The notes under the pieces are model-generated. The model did not search any database, had not been told where the DNA came from, and saw nothing but the letters and a program-made list of their open reading frames with translations. A program made the translations under genes and the position numbers. DNA of 64,000 bases. It comes from Obelidium mucronatum. Taxonomy: Eukaryota; Chytridiomycota; Chytridiomycetes; Chytridiales; Chytriomycetaceae. The stretch is taken from assembly GCA_025765595.1 (NCBI GenBank), contig JAIVFH010000019.1, forward strand, positions 124,001-188,000, given 5' to 3'. Shown here one piece after another: positions 35,301 to 46,409 of this stretch. Each line of letters begins with the position of its first letter. Position 1 is the first letter of the stretch.

Positions 35301-35930
35301 CAGCAGCTGGTTGTATTCGATGGTTTAGAAGACTCTCAAGAAGAATGTAAAACAATTGGCATGTGTACCATTCACCAGAATTTCATCAAAAATCTTGAAT
35401 AAACCAGGAACGTAGGATATATTACGATAGGATAATTTTTTAGATGATTCATCATCCATAACCCACATGTGTGCTTGGAGGGTCTCAGTGGAACCAATGT
35501 AAGTGTCAGGACGCAAAAGAATATGCTCCAACTGTGTCTTTTTTTGGTAAATCTAGGAGAATGGCGCGGAAGGGTGTAAGCAACATTTAGAATACATGAG
35601 CGATTGTGTGCATACATCTTCAATGGACTTTTTCTCCTTCTTGTTGTTGTTTGAAGAGCTTGTCGCAACAGCCATTACTTCGTCGTCATCGCCGTCCTCT
35701 ACTTTATCATCTGAGGGAGGATTTGAATTCTTCTTTGTCTTTTTAGGTGCGGCTGCTTTCTTTGGCTGGGCAGGTGCTTTGGCGGTTTGCTTTGGTAGGA
35801 ACAAGCTGAGTTGAGGTAACGGACGCATCAACACGCAAACCTTCTTGGCTGGTGCCTTCTCGACTGAGGCTTCTGAGTCGTACGAGTCGCTGCTTGCAAG
35901 TGATGGTTCTTCTTCTGATTCGGAGCTCAT
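29353..35930 (-). CDS. TOP2: DNA topoisomerase II
   Basis: A many-exon gene from ATG at 35930 to TGA at 29353. Domain order is complete: an acidic N-terminus, GHKL ATPase (RPDTYIGS, DEILVN, NNGRGIPIEMH, GGRNGYGAKL), transducer, TOPRIM (SAKSLAVSG, IMIMTDQDHDGSHIKGL), the winged-helix and tower region with the catalytic Tyr in AASPRYIFT, a coiled region, then a long Lys/Ser/Asp/Glu-rich tail of many small exons with SDDE patches typical of CK2 sites and nuclear targeting. It passes one duplex through another using ATP, and is essential for chromosome segregation. It starts 67 bp after the ALKBH7-like stop on the same strand. It is convergent with the desaturase, with 261 bp between the stops. 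Confidence 0.95.
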
Positions 35931-35997
35931 TCTGGCAGTGTTTTATTTATTCGGACTTTTTTTTCTTTTACTTATGTATTTAAATATTTATTTATAT

Positions 35998-36879
35998 TTA
36001 TTGAACTTGCCGTAAGTCGCGAATCATCAGCGAAATACGACGCGTCCGTTCGATAGGTCTGCCGCGAAATACGTGTTCATTGGGGTCAAGTGGAATTTCG
36101 TGAGTAAAGTCGTGTCGTACAAACCCCCTTTGCCAACGAAACAATGCAATAAGTAATATTAAACAGGAAAATCAGAAAAGGAGAATAAGGTACCGTTGGA
36201 AATACAGACAGCGTCTCGGCAGTAATGCAGAAAAGTGTGAGGAAGAATCCCCGACATGTACAAACTTCATAACAGCATCAGACGCGAGACAGACTCCGGC
36301 AATCACATCGCCAAACGCTTCCTTGTGGTCAACATGTGCTCCAATACCGCTATCGCCAGTGCGGAGCTCCAGGATATGTGGGGGCAGCCAGCGTGATACT
36401 AGATGACTCGAGCCAGTGCCGCTCTCTCCACCAACCAACAGACTATTCACTGATCGCTCAACCCACCGAATTACTGTTCCGACATTCTCATCGGATTCAT
36501 CAGCAAGGTCGATCGCTGGAGGCTGTTCAGGTACACTGCCAACCACAGTTGTCCCAACATCGTACACGATACTTGATCCCCATGACGAAATGCTTGCTTC
36601 TTTGTATCCTTTAATCACTCCATCAAAGTGCCCTTCAGAGTAAGGCCCCCTCGCCAGCCGCTTCAGCTTCCGCACACTCACTCGGTCAAGGAACTCTTCT
36701 AGTTGTGGAGTCAAGAATTCTGGAACGATGCAAAGCTCTTGATTGCTTGGTTTCCTTCCTTTCAAATGCGTAAAGTCAGTCAATGCTGCTTTCGCAGTTG
36801 AGGTTGTCAATAATCTCCGAAACATTGAATATTCAAGTTGCTGCAACAAAAAAATACAATATCTTGCATTCTGTCGCAT
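35998..36879 (-). CDS. ALKBH7-like Fe(II)/2-oxoglutarate dioxygenase, likely mitochondrial
   Basis: Two exons: 36879 (or 36825) to 36194, and 36127-35998, joined as YFQR/GFVRHDFTH. The N-terminus from the second Met (MFRRLLTTSTAKAALTDF) looks like a mitochondrial presequence, so I favour ATG 36825. The core has LPPHILELRTGDSGIGAHVDHKEAFGD with the HxD iron ligands, VCLASDAVMKF, the distal His in RHDFTHEIPL, and R..RRISLMIRD for 2-oxoglutarate binding. This order matches the ALKBH7 branch of AlkB homologues, which act in mitochondria. It is divergent from the Cache receptor; the start codons are 86-140 bp apart. Confidence 0.78.
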
Positions 36880-36965
36880 TCCTTATAATTATTTGTCAGC
36901 CTTTTCACTCACCCGAAAAGAAAGATTTCCTTTCATCGTTCATAAGAATTGACAATTCCATCCCC

Positions 36966-38944
36966 ATGCAACAACCAGGAAGCAGCGACGAAGCAGATGA
37001 AAAGAACACAAGGCCAAAAGTTGTCGTTCCATCAATTTCAATTTCAATTCTTTTGCTCGTAGGACTACAGACCTTGGTTGTGGTAAGTTATAGAAAGATT
37101 CTCATCAACATGATGATTGAAATCCTGCAACCACGAAACCAGGCGCTTACTGTATTGATGGTCCCGCTCCTTCTTTCGTTGCGTAACAGCACTGACTCAA
37201 ATAATTTGTGTGTCGACACTGGACGCGAAGTATCGGGATCGCTAGCGCAAACTGTTCAACGTGATGCTGCAATGATCGCACTGGAACGCGTCGGTGAGTT
37301 TTGCTCTTCCTTCCCATGCTTCCGCAAAATATTCGCCAGTATTTAGACGTCCTTTTTCCTTGCTAATGTCTTTTGATCTACTGTTTTTTTTTTCAAAAAA
37401 GTCTCTTTGATGGCAAGCACGGAGCAGATTCTCGAAGATTTTAACCTGGCTGTCCAAAACTCATATGTCGATCCAATGGACTACAACGATCTTTACAACT
37501 ACTTTTTAATGGTGGTGAGTTTTTTTTCTGCCTGTACTTTGGTAATGTAACGACTGGTTTCACAATAAGCAACAACGGGTAAATCCTACCGACTCCATCC
37601 TTTTCGGATACAGCAACGCAGAATACCTAATTGTTCGCGGAGACAACAACCTAATCGGTGTAGTCCTACTCAAAAACCACACAAACTGTCCAATTTGTGA
37701 CCTCATCCTGTCCAGCCCATTTGTCCAGAAAAACAAATTCAAGCCAAACTTTCAAATCCGGTTCCCAATTTCAGACTTTCGGATGTGGAACTCCATCACG
37801 CTTGACGCGGCTGCTGGTTCGTCTTTCCCGGTTCTTCAACGGCCTTGGTATATTCAAGGTTCTGCACGTAGTATTGCTAATGCAAGTGTTCAATGGACCG
37901 CTCCTTATTTTAACGTGAATGCGACGTTTGCGGCGATTACTGCAAATCGCGGAATCTGGTCCAAGAATGGAACGTTCCTAGGAGTTTTTGGTATCAACTT
38001 TACGTACAAGACTTTAGTGCCGCTCGTCAAGAAACTGCTGTCTTCACCTTCCTCCTTCATGGTAAGTAAAAAACAAAACCATCAATTCGTTATATAGCAA
38101 CCAAAATACAACTCCAACAATCGTTTTTTTTGTTTATTTTTATATAACCTCCCAGTTTCTCATGACCCATCGCGGCGAAATGCTAGTTTCTTCATTTCCC
38201 GAAGACTTGGGTAATTCCACTGCAGGCACAATCAAGAACCTTAAAGAATGCACGACTCCAACACTCGTTAAAATCTACGAGGCGTTGAACGCGGCTCTGA
38301 AAGCTAACCAAACATACGAATCCCTTGGACCTATTGCCATGTACGATATGGATGGGATTTGGATACAAGTCACAGTTACACCCAATTACACACCGCCCCT
38401 TATAATCGTGAATGGCGCGTCAAAAAAGGACTATACAGGAGACTATGATACAATCTTGGATAATTTGAAAGATGAGTTATCGCAAAGTGCAAGGAATATG
38501 GTTGGTTCTGGTGTCGGCATCTTCTTGGCGATGTTGGTGCTTGGTGTTACATTCACTTGGTACTTTATCTCGAAACCAATGCAGAAGCTTGGCGTTCATC
38601 TTGAAATGGTAAACAAAAACTAAAAAAAAAAAAAAAAAAAAAAATTGCTTGTTTTTTCCCTCTTACTTATTTTAGTTGTTTTTTCATGCCAGGCAAAGAA
38701 CTTTGAATTCAAAAAGATTATGGACGGCGGCGGCTTTGGAAAAGCCAGTTTCATCAAGGAATTGGGTGTTATCCATGTCTCCTTCTTTGCAATGATTGAA
38801 AACTTTGCGTTTGCAATCAAGAGAAATCAGTCTTTTCAACCCAGCGAAAAGTCGAGTAAACAACACAGAGGGTCAATCATTCCAGGAACCAATACAACTC
38901 AGCAGTCTCTTGCAAGATCCCCCTCCAAAAAATCAAACTGCTGA
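36966..38944 (+). CDS. Cache-domain transmembrane receptor lacking a C-terminal output domain
   Basis: Six exons (36966-37082, 37143-37293, 37402-37514, 37570-38061, 38156-38608, 38693-38944) join in frame to 525 residues. After a short cytoplasmic lead there is TM1 (SISISILLLVGLQTLVVALT, completed by removing a 60-nt intron), an extracellular region of about 380 residues with a dCache-like sensor pattern (RPWYIQGSA is the hallmark segment; ILFGYSN, GVFGINFTY), then TM2 (GVGIFLAMLVLGVTFTWYFI). It continues into a HAMP/linker-like stretch (SKPMQKLGVHLEMAKNFEF, SFIKELGVIHVSFFAMIENFAFAIKRN) that precedes cyclase or kinase domains in related receptors. The protein ends 36 residues later in a Ser/Lys-rich tail. 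No catalytic domain follows, and the next gene is on the other strand. The ligand is unknown. Confidence 0.7.
38622..38644 (+). repeat. A23 tract in a receptor-gene intron
   Basis: Begins 13 nt after the donor at 38609 of the last intron of the Cache receptor gene. Confidence 0.95.
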
Positions 38945-39026
38945 CAAAAAAAGAACACAGCATGAAACGCTACTTTTGTATTCTATGCACCAAAAAATGG
39001 AAGAAAAAAGAAATACAAGTTTTTCT

Positions 39027-41510
39027 TTATTTATTTAGACTACTACTTTTACTTTGCTCCCGACTCCCAACATACTCCCTGCCCAAAGATAAAGAAACCA
39101 CCCGTTTCGGCCGATGTATTAGAATACTCCCCTTCGCATCTCCCACCGTCCGAACATCCTCTCCAATTTTCACTTTAACCTTTGACAAATGCCTCTGAAT
39201 ACTTCTCGTGCTATGATCCCCGTTTTCAATGTCTCGAATACATTTTGTAATCATCTCCCGCATATGATGCAGCAACAGCAATGGCGAATTGAGAATCAAC
39301 GCAACATGGTCGTTGAGCGCGTTTCCACCTGAACACCGGATCCACCGTATCAGATAAACCAAGTGCAGGAATAAACAAATGGCGGAAGCAGTGACAATAA
39401 TCAGACTCGTGTTGCTCGGCATGTCAATGACACCTGCTTCTTGGATACCAGAGAAAGCGCACGACCCCGTCACGTTTTGATTGTATTGCAATAGGAGATA
39501 ATGACTAACGGCCCCGATTGCACCGCCAATCGCCTGCCACGAGTGATCAACGTCGAAAAGACCAACGCCATCATTGTTTCGACCCCACTGAAACAGAGAC
39601 GGTACAGCGCCAAATTCCATTGGACTATATGTTGTGTGATCAAACATCAATTTCAAAGCATCTGCAAACCACTTTATGAGGTTTATAGCCTCCTTGTCGT
39701 CGTGTAATAATGGGTTCATTGTTTTCATCACGTCTTTGGTGCTGACATGAGTACTCGACTTGTGTTTGACAACTAGTTTGCTGGACACCCTGATTTCTTG
39801 GATTTGCCCACCAGCAACCATACCCCACTCATCGGCAACGAAATTGAATTTAATAACACCCCGATTGATGGTGTACACAATATCGCAATACTGTATCACA
39901 TCTTGATCGATTAAGCTGGTGAAATCATGACTCTCTGCCGGAATTGTTATAGATATTGTGGCGTTATAGCTGTAATTTTCCAGAACACTTGCTACAATCT
40001 CAAGAGAAAGCGTGTGAGGCTTCTGGTTTGTATTTCCTGACTGAAGTGCTGCGACTGGGTCACTGCATACTACGCTAAATGCATAAACAGCACCTTTTCC
40101 TTCAACAATAAACTCTTTGCTGGGCGCCACCAATGGATAAGCAGAAAATCCCCCAACTAATCCATCAGACAAGGGTAGTCCGTAATTGTAAATGGAAGAC
40201 AGTGAGGTTTCACCCATCATAAAATTCCCCAAATCGCGAGGCATGAGTGGGGCTGTAGGATACGTTGCTGGAATGCAAGGAAACAAGCCCATGCTTGAAA
40301 CGATACCGGTCCATTTCATTTGTAACAAGAGATACCAAATTGCTCCCTCCACTGACAAGAGAGACGCGAGAAAGGCATAACGAAGGTAAAATGCATTTGG
40401 CGGTATGAAAGATGTCGGCGGACGTGCAATAGAAGATAGTGGGATGCCTCGCTTTGTTTTGATTAGGGAATTGGCAACGTAGTCCTTTCCAATGAGTTGA
40501 CAAAGCCCATATCCAGAAATGATGGTCATTTTGCCAACAGCTCCGAGAAATGCATGAATGAAATTGTCTATTATACGGTTGAGTTTTAAGAAAAACCAAA
40601 ACAAAAACAAAAACAAAAAAAAAAAAAAAAAAAAAAAAAAACTGGATCCAAACTCACAGAATTTGATGGAAGGCAATGCAAACCCCTCAATAACCAACAC
40701 TAATACAATAGTTACAATAATCATAAATAAGTTAAATGCAGAATAGGCATAGATTTGGATCTTGTTGGAGTTGAGGGCAATGACGGCCATTTTAAACAGG
40801 AAGGTTGACTGAATAACTTGGATAGTTTTTTCGCCCAGAAAGTAAAGGAGTGTGGTGGAATGGTTGAGCGAGGAGGCAAATGATTGGGCTTTCGCGGCAC
40901 CGAGCGGATTTCGCGATAGAGACGAGTACTTTCCGGGCAACAGAGACTTTGACCCATTGCCGTAGCTGGCGTTCATTTCATCGCGGACGTCCTGCCTCTC
41001 TTCTTCTTCGTCCTCGTCCTCGTCGCCGTCGCCAATCCGTGTTATCCTCGGGGCAGCGGCCGAGATGCGCAGCGTCTTTTTAGCGGCCGAAGCGGATATT
41101 CTCGGGTCGCAGTAGGACACGGACAGCGAGCGCGGCTGAGCCTGTGTCGTTGTCTGTGTCGTTGTCTGAGTGTGGGTGCCAGTGTGGGTGTCCAGGATCG
41201 GCACGGGCAGATTGCCGCTCGCCGACGAACGCGCAGACGCGCTTCGGGGCCCTGCGGCTTCCGCCCGCGGCGCAGCGAGATTGGCGGGCGACGCGCAGTC
41301 TCTGTCTCTGTCTTTGTCTCTTTCTTTGTCTCTTTCCCTTTCTCTGTCTCTGTCTCTGTCTCTGCTCGGCGAGCCTGGCAGCGGCCCAGACGCGTCCGGC
41401 AGCGAGCTGGTCCACGACGCCGACGCCGACGCCGACGCCGATGCCGATGCCGATGCCGGCGCGCTGCCTTTGAGCGCCGAGCGCAGGCCGTCGACGCGCG
41501 GGGTTTCCAT
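39027..41510 (-). CDS. Multi-pass membrane protein of unknown function with a low-complexity N-terminus
   Basis: Two exons (41510-40658, 40567-39027) give 797 residues. The donor GTGAGT at 40657 and acceptor AATAG at 40569-40568 bound a 90-nt intron with a T27 tract; it has no in-frame stop, so the unspliced frame is also open. The first 170 residues are low complexity: an Ala-Ser run, a long Arg-Asp/Arg-Glu/Asp-Lys run, and acidic GDEDEDEEEE. The rest has about seven hydrophobic helices, two before the intron (FLFKMAVIALNS, FNLFMIIVTIVLVLVIEG), then a large soluble region with several N-glycosylation sequons (NYS, NAT, NVT, NTS), and a last pair of helices before a basic tail. I do not recognise the family. 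The GC-rich, repetitive 5' end contrasts with the AT-richer body. Confidence 0.75.
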   Translation of the reverse strand: METPRVDGLRSALKGSAPASASASASASASASWTSSLPDASGPLPGSPSRDRDRDRERERDKERDKDRDRDCASPANLAAPRAEAAGPRSASARSSASGNLPVPILDTHTGTHTQTTTQTTTQAQPRSLSVSYCDPRISASAAKKTLRISAAAPRITRIGDGDEDEDEEEERQDVRDEMNASYGNGSKSLLPGKYSSLSRNPLGAAKAQSFASSLNHSTTLLYFLGEKTIQVIQSTFLFKMAVIALNSNKIQIYAYSAFNLFMIIVTIVLVLVIEGFALPSIKFCEFGSSFFFFFFFFLFLFLFWFFLKLNRIIDNFIHAFLGAVGKMTIISGYGLCQLIGKDYVANSLIKTKRGIPLSSIARPPTSFIPPNAFYLRYAFLASLLSVEGAIWYLLLQMKWTGIVSSMGLFPCIPATYPTAPLMPRDLGNFMMGETSLSSIYNYGLPLSDGLVGGFSAYPLVAPSKEFIVEGKGAVYAFSVVCSDPVAALQSGNTNQKPHTLSLEIVASVLENYSYNATISITIPAESHDFTSLIDQDVIQYCDIVYTINRGVIKFNFVADEWGMVAGGQIQEIRVSSKLVVKHKSSTHVSTKDVMKTMNPLLHDDKEAINLIKWFADALKLMFDHTTYSPMEFGAVPSLFQWGRNNDGVGLFDVDHSWQAIGGAIGAVSHYLLLQYNQNVTGSCAFSGIQEAGVIDMPSNTSLIIVTASAICLFLHLVYLIRWIRCSGGNALNDHVALILNSPLLLLHHMREMITKCIRDIENGDHSTRSIQRHLSKVKVKIGEDVRTVGDAKGSILIHRPKRVVSLSLGREYVGSREQSKSSSLNK
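40615..40641. repeat. A27/T27 tract in a membrane-protein intron
   Basis: In the sense (minus) direction it is T27 starting 16 nt after the donor at 40657. Confidence 0.95.
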
Positions 41511-41624
41511 TGGCCGTTGAGTTTGGGGAACCCACTTTTTTAATTAAATAAACAGCAAACGCAGGAGATTCTATTTGTGTCTTTACTGTTGATAATAACG
41601 ATTAACCATAGAGAGTTGTGCTAT

Positions 41625-42308
41625 TTACAAGAGCCGACAGCACCCGCCCCCGGCTGCTTTCTCGGCTCCCACATTGGCCTGGCCCTGGTCCTTGCGATCT
41701 CTAATCTTCCTCATCAGCATGTGGAACGCTTCCTCAACGTTTACTCGCGTTTTAGCACTCGCCTCCAAGTACGTGCATCCCCACTGCTTTGCCCGCGCTT
41801 CCGCTTCCCGTGAGCTGACCTTCCTTTCGGATTCCAAATCGCATTTGTTTCCCACAAGAATAAACGGTATTTGTTCATTATCGAGAACTCTGCAGATTTG
41901 ATCACGAAACTCTTGTGTGTGCTCAAATGACTCTTGTTCACACAAGGAAAACACGCACAAGAATCCTTCACCGGATCGATAATAGTTGTCTCGAATAGCC
42001 GCCTTTTAAAAAAATGTTGAGTGAGAAAGAAATATATTGTGTTAGTAGCGCGTCGATTGTTTCTCTCCTCTACAAACATATTCTTCTTGTCCGGCAGTAT
42101 CCAAAATATCCACAAAGCACTCTTGCCCATCAAGAGCAACTTTCTTTCGATATGAGTCGGCTTTCGTAGGATCGTATTCTTCGACAAAGTCTCCGTACAT
42201 GAACTGCAGTGTCAAGGCAGACTTTCCAACTCCACCGCTTCCCACCATGATCACTTTATGGAGAGGAGGCTCGCCCGTTTTCGCTGGTTTCACCATTATT
42301 TCCTTCAC
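41625..42308 (-). CDS. Ral-like Ras-family small GTPase
   Basis: Two exons (42308-42078, 42002-41625) give 202 residues. The G boxes are complete: [10 protein letters not shown] (P-loop, residues about 19-28), DPTKADSY (switch I), [21 protein letters not shown] (switch II), NKCD and EASAK. Switch I reads [12 protein letters not shown] rather than the YDPTIEDSYRKQ of Ras, a Ral-like effector loop, and [19 protein letters not shown] also follows Ral. The C-terminus CCRLL is a CAAX box with terminal Leu, predicting geranylgeranylation and membrane attachment. Ral signals to the exocyst in animals; a link here is inference. It lies 114 bp upstream of the multi-pass membrane gene on the same strand. 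Confidence 0.88.
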
Positions 42309-42425
42309 ACAGTGTCAGGAAGCGTAAAAATGATATCTCAATAGGTCAGGTCTGTCTTTGCAGGTTATGAAAATCTTTGTTGATTGACTTCAACGAAAAA
42401 AAAAAAAAGAACAAATTGTCTACAA

Positions 42426-44586
42426 CTACTGCATTTCCCCTTCATCCCCTTCACCATCCTCGGCGGCGAATTCTTCTGCGCCATCTTCATTAATGGCCAT
42501 GCCATCCATAAGTTCTTCAAGTAATTCAGTTTCATCGATTTCTGGGAAGTCATCTTCTGGCTCCTCTTCTGAATCTGCACCGTCTTCCACCATAGTAGCA
42601 TCTTGCCCACTGGACTGCTTTGCAGGCTCTGTAAAAAAAAAACGCCAAACCAAGGGAAGTTAGATTCAGCCACCATAATCCCCCCACCACCCATATCCCC
42701 CAACACTTACGTTTATACAAGTTCATCATTCCACGCAACTCTGGATCCTCTTCAATATCCCTCAAGAACAATTCATAATCCTGATCCGCCTTAGCCTTCT
42801 CAGCCTTACTTTTCCCAATCGCTTCCACCTCCTCTTCAACCGTAATCGTCTTGAGCTTCCAATTTCTCGACTTGATCTTCTTGCGCGCGTTGGGGTACGA
42901 TTTACGCACAAGAATAATATCAGGAATGTTGCCTTGGTTTTTCCCGCCTTTTGCGGCAAACTTTTCCCAGTTTTCGTCGTTGAAGTTGGCGTTACGTAGA
43001 TCGTAGCCGAGAACGTGGTCTCCGGGACGTAAAATGTTTCCCAAGTGTGTTCGCACAATGTAGGTGGTGGAGAGGTCTTTGGTTTTGGCTACTTCGGCAG
43101 AGGCGAGGCCGAATTGTTTGTTGTGCACGCGTTCGTGGGTGATGTCAATCACGTAGAATTCAACTAAATCAACAATTGTGCAGAGGGAGACGCATGGTTG
43201 GTCCCAGTAGACAGTGTTCCGCATATCAGCGACTTTTTTGTTATACAAGATAAAATTAAAAATTGGAAACCACAAATGAAAAAGCTTACTCTTTAACGTG
43301 TTTGGATCCAAAATCGACAATGAGTTGCTTACTTTGTTGCAAAGAACTAATGGACTGATGTCTGAAAGAGATTTGGCGACTTTCGCAGGCAACACAGTTA
43401 AATCATCCTAGAAAAAATAAGTATATGAGTGTTGAGCAATGAAAAGAAATTCCAAAAAAAAAAAATAATAAAAAAATAAAAAATAAAAAAAACCACAGTA
43501 CCTTGCAAATAGGAACAATTTCAAGAGAGTAACTGAACTTGTAGTTGGCTGTTCCACTATGAATATCCTGTGAAATCAGTTGCTCTGACGTTTTTAATTT
43601 GGCGGGGACCACGCTTTGCAAGAATTCAACCATTCGAATCGCATGGGATCTATTTGTGTAATAGAAATCGATTCCGTCCTTGGCTTCCTTGATGTTTGTG
43701 GTGTTTTGGTGGGCATTGTGCTTCAAGATGACCTGTTCAAGCCTGTGAAAAATAAAATAAAATAAAAAAACACGAAATTTTCAGAACATCGAAAGATAAA
43801 CGGGCAATACAAAGAAAGGCAGTGTGTACCACAAAAAGGTTCTTTTATGGGAAACCTTTTGACGAACTTGAACAACAGCCTTCCAAGTCAACTGGGCAGC
43901 AACACGGGTACATTCCTCACATTGCTGAGTACTGACCATATATTCAACCACAAATACTTGTTGCAAGATGGTGTTGGAGAAGACCTGTTTTTGTGATTCC
44001 GAATCCAAATTTAGCTCCCCACCACAGGAGAAAAATCAAAAGAACTCCGCCACACACACACACACACCTCCTTTTGGATCGTCAGCTTCACTTTGATTCT
44101 TCGCGAGTGCGGTTCCGTCCAAATAAATCCAGCATCCACAAGCCTCACTTTCGAAAGACCCCGCAACTTCTTCAAACACAGTGTCAACAACTCTTTACTT
44201 TCAAGCTCAGCGACAACCCAGACGTTAGGCGGTTGCAAGTATCTGGTACAAAAAAAAAACAAAGAAATAATGAGGGAGTCAGTGAGAAACGTTGGAAAAG
44301 CCCATTTGGGTTTCTCCCAAACCTGTCACAACCCTTGCAGTAATGAACAGTAGCCTGTTTCGGGATCCCTTCCGTGATATCGACATCGCTTCTGATGCAG
44401 TTGATGCACATGTTGGCTGGGTTGGGGGCAATCACTGTTCCACATGAGGCACAGAGACTGTTTTTATGCAACCATATGAATTTTAGGCCCACTGTTTCTC
44501 CCCCCCGCAATCTGACTTGAGCAGATCAAGATCGAAGCAATAACTCACATGCGCTGCTCTGTGAGTGATGGATTGTGCAACTCCAT
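42426..44586 (-). CDS. NMD3: NMD3, 60S ribosomal export adaptor
   Basis: It starts with ATG at 44586 (MELHNPSLTEQR), with intron 1 splitting the first zinc motif (ILCASCGTVI). The N-terminal zinc pairs are CASCG, CINCI and CKGCD, followed by PPNVWVVAELESKELL, and the OB-fold and EIF5A-like middle (QQCEECT, DGIDFYY, HNAHQNTTNIK). The C-terminal acidic region (EEPEDDFPEIDETELLEELMDG) fits the nuclear export signal of the family. NMD3 carries the 60S subunit from nucleus to cytoplasm through Crm1. Around seven introns are present. The stop is TAG at 42426-42428. Confidence 0.92.
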
Positions 44587-44742
44587 AGTTCTTCCAGGTT
44601 TCAAAAAAAAAAGAATTTACCAAAAAAAAAAAAAAAAGAAAGAAATGTTGACCAGTTCTAATATTTACTTGTTAATTATTTCCCCCGCCTCACACTTCTT
44701 CATAGAGCTGTTAACTCCCCACCCCACCCCATGATTTTTCAC

Positions 44743-44916
44743 TCATTTATTTGCGGAAAACGTACTCATGCTTAAAGTCACATGGTTGGTTAAGGCTTCA
44801 ACCGAGTTCAGGAGGTTATTTGTCTTGCAAAATTCGAACGATAGCTCATGTGCATTGTCATTCTAAGAAGAAGAAAAAAGAGAGATATTGGGCTTAATAT
44901 CCTTTGCTTCGGGTTA

Positions 44917-44964
<48 letters not shown>

Positions 44965-45653
44965 TCGTGAACTGGCAACATCCTAAACACACCAGTTTTG
45001 ATTTCAACCTTCAAGCAGCACAACAACTTTCCTCGCAACAGGACAGCATTTCCTGTTCCACCGCTGCTGCTAGTAGCCATGTTTTGGCTTACACTCGACT
45101 GGCTCCCTTTCATTGGATCCTGATGTTCAGCCGGTAGTGCGGTACCTGTCGCCGGTGTAGCAGGCAGAGACGGAAGAGGTCGAAACAAGGATCCACTTCC
45201 ACCCCTTTCCTCGTGCCGTTTCTTTGATGAGTGCTGGTGCTGGTGCTGTTGCAGAGTCTGCGCACTGCCTCCCAGCCCTGCGCGACTACTGCTACTTCCA
45301 CCACCACCAGTACCACTCATCATTGCAGCTCCTGTACTCGATGTAATGGTGTTTGTTGTGGTTGGTCGTTTTAATTCCTGTTGAAAGTATCTTCCTGACG
45401 CTGATCCGATGGGTTTCACGGGGCCGGTGACACTGGTCGTAGGGGCTGAATGTTTTAAAACTGATGCAGCGGCGGAACTGGATCTCCGTATGGAGTCCTT
45501 CGTGTCTTGAACATCTTCGAATTTTTCAGGTAAACTGTTATTGCAGGAGAGAGTTGTAGGGTTTTAAAGAACAAATGAGTAAGTAAAATAAAATTTAAAA
45601 TTAAAAGATGGAAAGATGAAAAAAAAAAAGAGTCAAGTGACAGGCTTGGTTTT

Positions 45654-45695
<42 letters not shown>

Positions 45696-46267
45696 ACCTT
45701 TGTCGCCAAATTGAAATCCTCTCCACGTATGACATGGGTTGGTTTTTGGATAATTTCGTATGGAGTTTTAGATTCTCTTCCGTCAATAGGGGACTGTTTT
45801 AGTGGTGGCTGTCAATCGAGGCGTGTGGGAGAGGCAGAAAAAAAAGTTGAAATTAAAAAAACTCACGGAGAAATTGGCGAAGAAAGCTGGGGCGGTGGAG
45901 ATGCAGATGTAATGGTTCTGTTGTTGCTATTAGACTGCTGATTGTTTTGACTTTGTGGGTGGTGGTGGTGTTGATGCAGATGCGAAATATTGGAAACAGT
46001 TGGTGGACGCGATCCTGTTGTTGTATATGGAGTACTTGGCTTTGAAAGCGCCTTGGTAGCCGTGGACAGCAACTGTTTATTAGAAGATGCCAGTTTTGAC
46101 GTGGAGTGGTGGTGGTGGTGTTGAGCATAGAGCCGATTGTGCAGTTCCAAGTGACTAAGAGTTGAAGGCTTGCGACTTTTGATCCCAAGTGCAGCAATGT
46201 TCGCACTGTTTGGCACCGACAGATATTCAAAGTGATCAGAAGAGGTTGTATAGCTGGCCCGATTCAT
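44743..46267 (-). CDS. Low-complexity protein of unknown function with a conserved-looking C-terminal module
   Basis: It starts with ATG at 46267 (MNRASYTTSSDHFEYLSVPN) and ends with TGA at 44743-44745. Most of it is Ser/Thr/Pro/His/Gln-rich, with HHHHH runs, a Gly-Ser run and many SP/TP sites. The last 70 residues are ordered: GKLLCCLKVEIKTG, VFRMLPVHE/NDNAHELSFEFC, KTNNL.....EALTNHV. That beta-beta-helix layout resembles small ubiquitin-like or 'FC..N.L' helix modules at the ends of cytoskeletal or ciliary proteins, but I cannot name it. Two introns carry extreme homopolymers (A40 after the donor at 44963; C31 then A14 after the donor at 45697). It is 142 bp after COG4 and 156 bp before NMD3 on the same strand. 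Confidence 0.6.
44922..44961. repeat. T40 tract in an intron
   Basis: In the sense (minus) direction the intron begins GTA, then continues as one A tract of 40, directly after the donor. Confidence 0.95.
45650..45694. repeat. T14-G31 double homopolymer in an intron
   Basis: In the sense (minus) direction the intron begins GTA followed by C31 and A14. A run of 31 identical G/C bases is rare, and the exact length should be treated with care. Confidence 0.93.
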
Positions 46268-46409
46268 TTTCGATGCATCAAGGCTGGTGGATAATACAAA
46301 AGGACCAAGGTGTGGAGATCTGCACACACAAAAAAAATCACGACAATCCCCCCAATAGCTTTCATCTCTCTTCCTCAAAGTATTATTTGTCCTTTTTTAT
46401 AAGTCCTTT

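Noticed and set aside
41080..41543. Overlapping open frames on both strands at the GC-rich 5' end of the membrane-protein gene
   Set aside because: Stop codons are rare in GC-rich repeats; only the minus-strand frame continues into a real protein.
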